The translations under genes and the position numbers were made by a program. From an uncultured Gammaproteobacteria bacterium (lineage in GTDB: Bacteria; Pseudomonadota; Gammaproteobacteria; GCA-2729495): a stretch of DNA of 28,405 nt. Where the stretch lies: the NCBI GenBank assembly GCA_947258805.1, contig CAMYJV010000014.1:1-28405 (forward strand), in the 5' to 3' direction. Positions within the stretch are counted from its first letter, which is position 1. The number at the start of each line of letters is the position of its first letter. Shown piece by piece: positions 23,815 to 28,405 of the stretch. The notes beneath the pieces were generated by a model. That model was given only the letters and a program-made list of their open reading frames with translations, had not been told where the DNA came from and made no database searches.

Positions 23815-24678
23815 TCAGACCGCCTTTTTCTTTTTAAAGCGGTCGAAGAACTCGTCGCTCATCCCATATTCGTCTGCCAGTTCCTGGAAGCCTTTGAGCG
23901 TGACCTTGTCACCACCCTTTTCCCGGACGAAGGTCTCCGTCTGTTCGGTGACCATCTTGCGCACGCCGGGCGGAATAGTCATTAACGTTTGCAGCGCGTC
24001 GTCGGTCCAGGGCATTCCCAGCTGCACTTCGCCGCCCTTGAACGCGTCAGGCGGCTCGCCCAGCTCGTGCTTCGTGATCTCATAATTGATGCCGTGAAAG
24101 TAATCCATGCGGCTTTCGTCACCGAGGCCGATGGGCAGGTTCATCGTGCGGATGCGTTCTTCGCGCGGCATGTCGATAAGCTCTTCGTCGAAGACCAGCG
24201 CCTTTATATTGCCGATCACGATGCCGCTGCTCTTTTCCAGCCGGATGATTTCATCCACGGTGCACTCGGCGATCTGCGGACATTCCTTGATGCTGGGCGG
24301 TTTCACATGCAGTGAAGGAATTGCCGTGAGGCCAGTCTGCTCGAGTTCGTTTACGCCCTCCGGGTAGAAGCGCGCGGTCTCCATCATGTCGTCCAGGTGC
24401 TCTGCGGACACGCAGTTCACGACGAATTCGCCCGTCTCGACGATGTTCGTGAAGGTGTGTGAGTCCTGCCGGCAACCGAGGATCATTCTTGGGTGCTTGG
24501 CCATCACGTCGTACTGCATGATGTGGGAGTAGGGCGCTGCGTTCACGTGGCCCTGTTCGTCCAGCGTCGTGATAATGGTGATCAGCTTCGGAAACAGCCA
24601 GATATCCGAGTACCAGAAAGGCTTGATCTTGGCTTCTCAAGAGGCAGGGAATACGCCTTTGTTTTTAACTATGGGCAT
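23815..24678 (-). pseudogene. Flavin reductase-like (FMN split-barrel) protein interrupted by an in-frame TGA
   Basis: The frame opens at ATG 24676-24678 as MPIVKNKGVFPAS, hits TGA at 24637-24639 (codon 14), and continues unchanged as EAKIKPFWYSDIWLFP. It runs on through the split-barrel core (HVNAAPYSHIMQYDV, GEFVVNCVSAEHL) to a C-terminal extension ending FKKKKAV. Apart from the single stop, the 288-codon frame is clean. No ATG, GTG or TTG lies in frame between the TGA and GTG 24546, and starting there would lose 44 codons and the first barrel strands. Such proteins reduce FMN for partner monooxygenases; the partner here would be the adjacent LLM. It is either a fresh nonsense mutation or a sequence error. 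Confidence 0.76.
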
Positions 24679-24714
24679 ACTTTTTAGGTGGCAAAATGTG
24701 GTTGAATGATTTCT

Positions 24715-24743
24715 TTTATACTTTAAAGAACTTTTATTGGAAA
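24715..24743 (-). promoter_or_regulatory. Candidate sigma-70 promoter before the flavin reductase gene
   Basis: On the minus strand TTTCCA (24743-24738), a 17-bp spacer and TATAAA (24720-24715) form a reasonable -35/-10 pair. The start would be near 24708 and the leader about 30 nt. The area from about 24660 to 24740 is mostly A/T in an otherwise GC-rich window. It would give the lower part of the catabolic cluster its own promoter, separate from the DUF1838 gene. Confidence 0.45.
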
Positions 24744-25597
24744 AGAATCGCGTAGTACTCGAGGCTCGAGATACTCGGGCCGTAGTCTTCCGTCGGTGCG
24801 CTCAGCATGTGCGGATAGCGCTCCTGCGCGAAGTCGCGGACGTGCTGCGGAACGATAGACAGGTCGCTGGCACCAGTCATGAAACCTGCGTACATGCAGT
24901 GCCCGGGCTGTTGTCCCATGAGCATCCACGGCAGCCATGGCGTGATGCGTGTCCATGTGCCTACGTAGGGCACGGCCGTGAGTTCCGGGTTCTCGGCATC
25001 TGCCTTGTCAACCCAGTAGCGGAAGATTTCGGACACCTGGGCCATCTTGCCGGACGATTCGCGCGGCCACTTGTCCGGCTGCAATGCATTGGGGTAGTAC
25101 AGGTGCATGTCCGTTTCCAGGACCAGCTTGTCGCCCACGGTCTTCCACGGGAACAGCAGCGGGATCTTGCGTGGCTTTGGGGCCGAGCCGTCTTTCGGAA
25201 AATCTTCCGGGGCCAGGATCAGCCATTCGCTGATGGTGTAGTTGAACGGGTCGTTGGCAACGTGCACTACGCTGACTTCTTCGCCGGTATACGGGTTCTT
25301 CCACTCGTCGATCATCCGGCGGCTGCCCGGATCGTAGTCCAGATCAGTGTAGAAGATAACTTCCTTGTTCAGGCGGCGAATGGTGCCGTCTTCCTGCGGC
25401 ACGAGGCGCGTGGCGAGAAAAGTCTCGAAACCGCACAAGGGTTTCAGGGCCTCGCCCGGCTTCACGCCGATAACTTCGCCGGCCGCGTAACTGATGCGTT
25501 CGTGCTCGGAATTCAAATCACCCTGAATGCGCGCCCAGGTATCCCGATTCCAGATAGGGTTCTTGAAATCGACCTTGGTTTCAAAATTGATGGTCAT
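24734..25597 (-). CDS. DUF1838 family protein
   Basis: A 287-aa soluble protein assigned to DUF1838 from its overall pattern: a start rich in charged residues, RRMIDEWKNPYTGEEVSVVHVAND near 92-115, and several Trp/Tyr-rich blocks (TRITPWLPWMLMGQQPGHCMY). The function is unknown. I see no signal peptide and no cofactor motif. AAGGAA lies 5 bp before ATG 25597. It is the first gene of the leftward run that leads to the monooxygenases, so a role in the same pathway is likely. The gene ends with TAA at 24734, and a 55-bp AT-rich gap with a promoter-like sequence follows. Confidence 0.75.
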   Translation of the reverse strand: MTINFETKVDFKNPIWNRDTWARIQGDLNSEHERISYAAGEVIGVKPGEALKPLCGFETFLATRLVPQEDGTIRRLNKEVIFYTDLDYDPGSRRMIDEWKNPYTGEEVSVVHVANDPFNYTISEWLILAPEDFPKDGSAPKPRKIPLLFPWKTVGDKLVLETDMHLYYPNALQPDKWPRESSGKMAQVSEIFRYWVDKADAENPELTAVPYVGTWTRITPWLPWMLMGQQPGHCMYAGFMTGASDLSIVPQHVRDFAQERYPHMLSAPTEDYGPSISSLEYYAILFQ

Positions 25598-25681
25598 GGT
25601 CTTTCCTTATGGTTATAGGGGCGGCCGGCCTGACCGCAAGGTCACGCCCGGTTCCCGATTCGAGAGCGGCAGTCGCGAACG

Positions 25682-26230
25682 TCAGAACTGATATTCGATG
25701 CCGATGACCGCATTCCAGAAATCGGAATTGTCCGTGTCAAACCAGTCGAACTCGGCGCGAATGCCCCATTGGTCGGCAATTTGCACCACGGCACCAGCAC
25801 CGGCCATTGCCCCGTCCTGGTGACCACTGCTGTCGATAGCGCCGTTCGATGACAGGTCTACATCAAAATCGAAGAAGCCGAGTTTGGCGTAGACATCGAT
25901 GTCTTCCTGGCCCAGGGGCGCATAGACCACGCCGGCGATGTTGAAGCCGCGAAAGGACAAGTCGAATTTTTCACGGTCGACCCCGGTACCAATCCGCCCT
26001 TCCAGGTCGCCAGTATTCAGGTAGCCACCCTCGATGCCGATCCACTTGTTGAACTGGTACTGGGCAAACAGCGCAAAGCCGACCTGGTTGTCGTCGATGA
26101 TGCTGTCGTCGTCCTCGAAATCGTTGAAGGCTGCGCCGCCGCCCACGCGCCATTTGGCCGCTTCGTCGTCTGCCTGTGCGCTGAAAGCCACCAAGGCCAT
26201 CACCGTCGCTGCGAACACGATAGGTTTCAT
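25682..26230 (-). CDS. Outer membrane beta-barrel protein
   Basis: A 182-aa protein. ATG 26228-26230 is preferred because GAGGAGG lies 9 bp upstream; the ATG two codons earlier is only 3 bp from it. A signal peptide (about 1-20, MKPIVFAATVMALVAFSAQA) precedes a small barrel of alternating strands, with aromatic girdles such as ALFAQYQFNKWIGIEGGYL. It ends in GIEYQF, and the terminal Phe is the usual signal for outer-membrane assembly. It looks like an eight-stranded OmpA/OmpW-size barrel. Its place in the catabolic cluster suggests entry of a hydrophobic substrate (inference). Confidence 0.85.
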   Translation of the reverse strand: MKPIVFAATVMALVAFSAQADDEAAKWRVGGGAAFNDFEDDDSIIDDNQVGFALFAQYQFNKWIGIEGGYLNTGDLEGRIGTGVDREKFDLSFRGFNIAGVVYAPLGQEDIDVYAKLGFFDFDVDLSSNGAIDSSGHQDGAMAGAGAVVQIADQWGIRAEFDWFDTDNSDFWNAVIGIEYQF

Positions 26231-26346
26231 CTGCATGAGCCTCCTCAAGGATCGAAATGTCCGGATGGATCCGGCCCGAACCAGTTCAGGGTGAAGGTCG
26301 CGAGTCCGTTGACGCGGTGACATGCCCCCCGGCTGTTGTCATTTTT

Positions 26347-26381
26347 CCGGCGCTCCAACCGTCGATGGTGGGCGCCGGTTG
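26347..26381. repeat. Two overlapping, mutually exclusive hairpins between the hydrolase and barrel genes
   Basis: CCGGCGC (26347-26353) pairs with GCGCCGG (26372-26378). CAACCG (26356-26361) pairs with CGGTTG (26376-26381). The two right arms share three bases, so only one stem can form fully. Neither is followed by a T-run on either strand. This lies in the 195-bp gap between two leftward genes (26231-26425), where the barrel gene leader would be made. Confidence 0.4.
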
Positions 26382-26425
26382 AATCCCCCCAATCCGCTGC
26401 GAGTATACGGTGGACCGGGTTCAGG

Positions 26426-28111
26426 TCAACTTGCCAGAGCCGCTGCTACCGCCCTTCGGAGGGCTGCTGACTGCTCGTCAGGGGTCCCTTCCAGCGTCAA
26501 AAAGCCGCCGCTGCGCAGCCGGTTCGCAGACTTTTTCGCAGGGTCGTGCAGCGGGTGCGACGCTGCGACCGCCAGCACAGCCGGAATCGGGCAGGCATCC
26601 AGCAGCGCGGCGCTGTTTGCCTCCAGCTGGGCCCGGCGCAGGGCCTGCCATGCGCCCTCGGCCACCAGGAGTTCCCTGACCTCCAGTTGCAGGCGCTGGG
26701 GGTCGAGGTTCGGCTCCACCCACCGGATCGCCTGCCGCTCGCGGCGAAACCACGGAAAAAAGAGCCGCCCGTCGCGAACCATGTGCCAGGCCCGGCTCAG
26801 GTGTCCGCCATGCCAGTCAGCGGCCAGCGCAGGCAGGCCTTGGCGCAGCCAGTCCGCGGCCAGATCGCGGTCCACCATCGGCCAATTCGTTAGCAGCAGG
26901 CCCCGAAAGCGGTCGGGCGCCTGGCGAGCGGCCTCCAGGGCAACGAGCGCCCCGGCACCGTCGCCGGCCAGCCAGGGCCGGACGTCCAGCGCAGTAGCGG
27001 CCTGCACCGCGGCGTCTGCGCAGGCCGCAAGGGACACATCCGGCTCGCCGTTGGCGATAAAGGGCGCGGACTCGCCGTGCCCGGGCAGATCCATGGCTGC
27101 CATGCCGCCCAATGCGCTGGCGGCTGAAGGCACCGTGCAGGCGGAGCCACCCGCATCGTGCAGTGCCAGAACCTCGATCTCCGGGCCCCGCCTGGCAAGC
27201 CGCAGCGACGCGCCGCCGGCGTTCAGGATGTCCTGCCAGCGGGCGTTGTCCACCGGGCGGGCAGCCGGTGCCGGCGGCGCCGGGTCGCCGGGGCAGGCAA
27301 GTAGCTGCGCAAAAGCCTTGTCGATGGCGGTGGCGCCATCGGCGGAAACCTCGATCTTTACGCAGTCGGCGCGGTCACCGACGCGGCCCAGGTGGGGAGC
27401 CAGCGGGTCGAGGGCGGCCGCGGTGATCAGGGTGGGTACCCGCAGTTGCGGCAGCACCGGGCCGGCGGAATATTCAAAGGCGGCGCGGTAGGCAACAGAG
27501 TAGTGCTCTGCTGCCAACAGAAATTCACGCACGTTGCGCTGCAAGCCATCAGCGGCAGGCACGGCAAAATCCATTCGCGCGCCCAGGCGCCGGTCATGCC
27601 AGGGAAAGAAGATCGTCTGCTCGCGCAGTCTCGCCCAAAGCCAGGCAAGGTGTCCGCCGTCCCACCGCGGTGCAAATTTCGGCAAGTAGTTGGCAAGTAT
27701 GTCCGTCAGCTCATCGGTTGTTGGCATGACCAGGCCGTTAACGGTGGCCGTGGTGAGCCGTTCTGGGAACGCGTGGGCCAGCGCGACGGCCATGCCGCCG
27801 CCCGTGTGATAACCGTAGACGCCGAAACGCTGCAAGCCGATGGCGTCGGCGAATTCCATGACCGACGCGGCCAGATCTTCCATCGTGACGTCGGCCGCAG
27901 GCAGGGGATCCGACAGCCCGTAGCCCGGCGTATCTGGCGCGATGACGGTGAAGTTCGCCGACCAGGTTGCCATCAGCGGTTCAAACTCGCGGGAGGACTG
28001 CGGCGACTGATGCAGCAGCAGCAGCGCTGGTCCGCTGCCCTGGCGGCGGTAATGCACCTGGCGGGAAGTCGCCTCCCCGTCGATCGTGACCATATGCCGG
28101 GTCAGAGTCAT
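26426..28111 (-). CDS. Tandem (internally duplicated) alpha/beta hydrolase
   Basis: A 561-aa protein made of two alpha/beta hydrolase domains (about 1-275 and 287-561) joined by a Pro/Ala-rich linker. ATG 28109-28111 follows AGGAG by 8 bp. Domain 1 has the oxyanion segment LLHQSPQSS, DTPGYGLSD, and an elbow reading GYHTG (100-104), with His where Ser is usual. Domain 2 has DLPGHGESAP and an elbow reading GDGAG (383-387), with Gly at that place. The duplication shows in shared cap motifs: WDGGHLAWLW / WHGGHLSRAW and IFFPWHDRR / LFFPWFRRE, 283 residues apart. A GxHTG elbow is known in some uncharacterised hydrolases (from memory). Activity is uncertain; domain 2 looks inactive. Confidence 0.88.
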   Translation of the reverse strand: MTLTRHMVTIDGEATSRQVHYRRQGSGPALLLLHQSPQSSREFEPLMATWSANFTVIAPDTPGYGLSDPLPAADVTMEDLAASVMEFADAIGLQRFGVYGYHTGGGMAVALAHAFPERLTTATVNGLVMPTTDELTDILANYLPKFAPRWDGGHLAWLWARLREQTIFFPWHDRRLGARMDFAVPAADGLQRNVREFLLAAEHYSVAYRAAFEYSAGPVLPQLRVPTLITAAALDPLAPHLGRVGDRADCVKIEVSADGATAIDKAFAQLLACPGDPAPPAPAARPVDNARWQDILNAGGASLRLARRGPEIEVLALHDAGGSACTVPSAASALGGMAAMDLPGHGESAPFIANGEPDVSLAACADAAVQAATALDVRPWLAGDGAGALVALEAARQAPDRFRGLLLTNWPMVDRDLAADWLRQGLPALAADWHGGHLSRAWHMVRDGRLFFPWFRRERQAIRWVEPNLDPQRLQLEVRELLVAEGAWQALRRAQLEANSAALLDACPIPAVLAVAASHPLHDPAKKSANRLRSGGFLTLEGTPDEQSAALRRAVAAALAS

Positions 28112-28176
28112 GTAGCGGGCTCCTGTCAGTTCAGGGATTGCCGGGCCGACAGTATAGGCTCGCTGACGGGGCCCTC

Positions 28177-28185
28177 TGCTATAGT
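28177..28185 (+). promoter_or_regulatory. Extended -10 promoter element (TGC TATAGT)
   Basis: TGCTATAGT is an extended -10 box (TGn plus 5 of 6 of TATAAT). No clear -35 is seen, which is acceptable for extended -10 promoters. It would start RNA near 28192 and so supports a start codon at TTG 28214 for the DUF98 gene. It lies in the gap to the divergent tandem hydrolase gene. Confidence 0.4.
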
Positions 28186-28213
28186 CGCAACCCCGTCGCA
28201 GCGGCGTAAATCT

Positions 28214-28405
28214 TTGAACTGTCCCGCTTCCATTGCCGAGGCCCAGACCTTCGATCCGACGGCCGACGTCTTCGTCGCCATGCACGCGCGTCCAGCCGCC
28301 CTTGCTGATGTTGATCCTTCAATCCTGTCGCCGTTCCAGCGTGCGCTGCTCACGATCGATGGCACCGTCACGCAGTTCATCGAGGCCTATGCAATGGAGC
28401 CGGTC
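28214..28405 (+). CDS. Chorismate lyase-like (DUF98/UbiC-like) protein, 5' part only
   Basis: A reading frame that runs off the right edge: 64 codons from TTG 28214, starting as NCPASIAEAQTF after the initiator. The diagnostic part is LSPFQRALLTIDGTVTQFI followed by EAYAMEPV, which matches the opening of DUF98 proteins of the chorismate pyruvate-lyase fold. The start is not certain: ATG 28280 is in frame, but neither candidate has a ribosome site, and the extended -10 box upstream fits the TTG better. It is divergent from the tandem hydrolase. Its substrate cannot be inferred from this fragment. Confidence 0.65.
   Translation, partial: MNCPASIAEAQTFDPTADVFVAMHARPAALADVDPSILSPFQRALLTIDGTVTQFIEAYAMEPV

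Overview
The window is GC-rich, densely packed bacterial DNA from what looks like a gammaproteobacterium. The signs are an SrkA/YihE-type kinase, a DUF938 methyltransferase, a DUF2141-crtY-crtI-crtB carotenoid operon, a VPLP-type C-terminal sorting signal and one Pseudomonas/Xanthomonas-style REP sequence. Many gene pairs abut, overlap by 4 bp, or converge with fewer than 10 bp between stops. I cannot name the species; an uncultured marine or soil lineage is a guess. No tRNA, rRNA, CRISPR array, insertion sequence or phage gene was seen.

Left part (1-4.6 kb), housekeeping and accessory genes: the 5' part of a luciferase-like monooxygenase (LLM), a glutathione S-transferase, a metallo-beta-lactamase-fold hydrolase interrupted by an in-frame TAA, a small four-cysteine protein, a DUF938 methyltransferase and the kinase srkA.

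Carotenoid block (4.7-10.5 kb): a rightward five-gene unit (uncharacterised 134-aa protein, DUF2141 protein, crtY, crtI, crtB) with 0, 0, -4 and +1 bp junctions. It converges on leftward crtZ, with a 20-bp 3' overlap, and on a sterol desaturase-family membrane hydroxylase. Together these would turn GGPP into phytoene, lycopene, beta-carotene and zeaxanthin; crtE is not in the window. A GT2-GtrA fusion and a GT39-type membrane glycosyltransferase follow (10.5-13.2 kb).

Middle (13.2-18.5 kb), assorted genes: an AhpD/carboxymuconolactone decarboxylase-like protein, a lamin-tail protein with a VPLP-CTERM-like end, a methyltransferase with a signal peptide, a divergent ZIP-like transporter, a voltage-gated K+ channel and a LuxR-type regulator. 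A comparatively AT-rich gap of about 350 bp (18505-18858) then holds a long-range GTTAAC dyad and a strong intrinsic terminator facing right. No gene lies to the left to use that terminator, so an unannotated small RNA is possible.

Right part (18.9-28.4 kb), a leftward catabolic cluster. In order of transcription it encodes a tandem (internally duplicated) alpha/beta hydrolase, an outer-membrane barrel, a DUF1838 protein, a flavin reductase interrupted by an in-frame TGA, an LLM, a class A flavin monooxygenase, an aldehyde dehydrogenase and an MFS transporter. It reads as an uptake-plus-oxidation pathway for an unknown organic substrate. A rightward chorismate-lyase-like (DUF98) gene runs off the right edge.

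The points most worth following are the two premature stop codons in otherwise well-preserved genes, the duplicated hydrolase lacking a serine nucleophile in both halves, the catabolic cluster itself, and the orphan terminator/possible sRNA.
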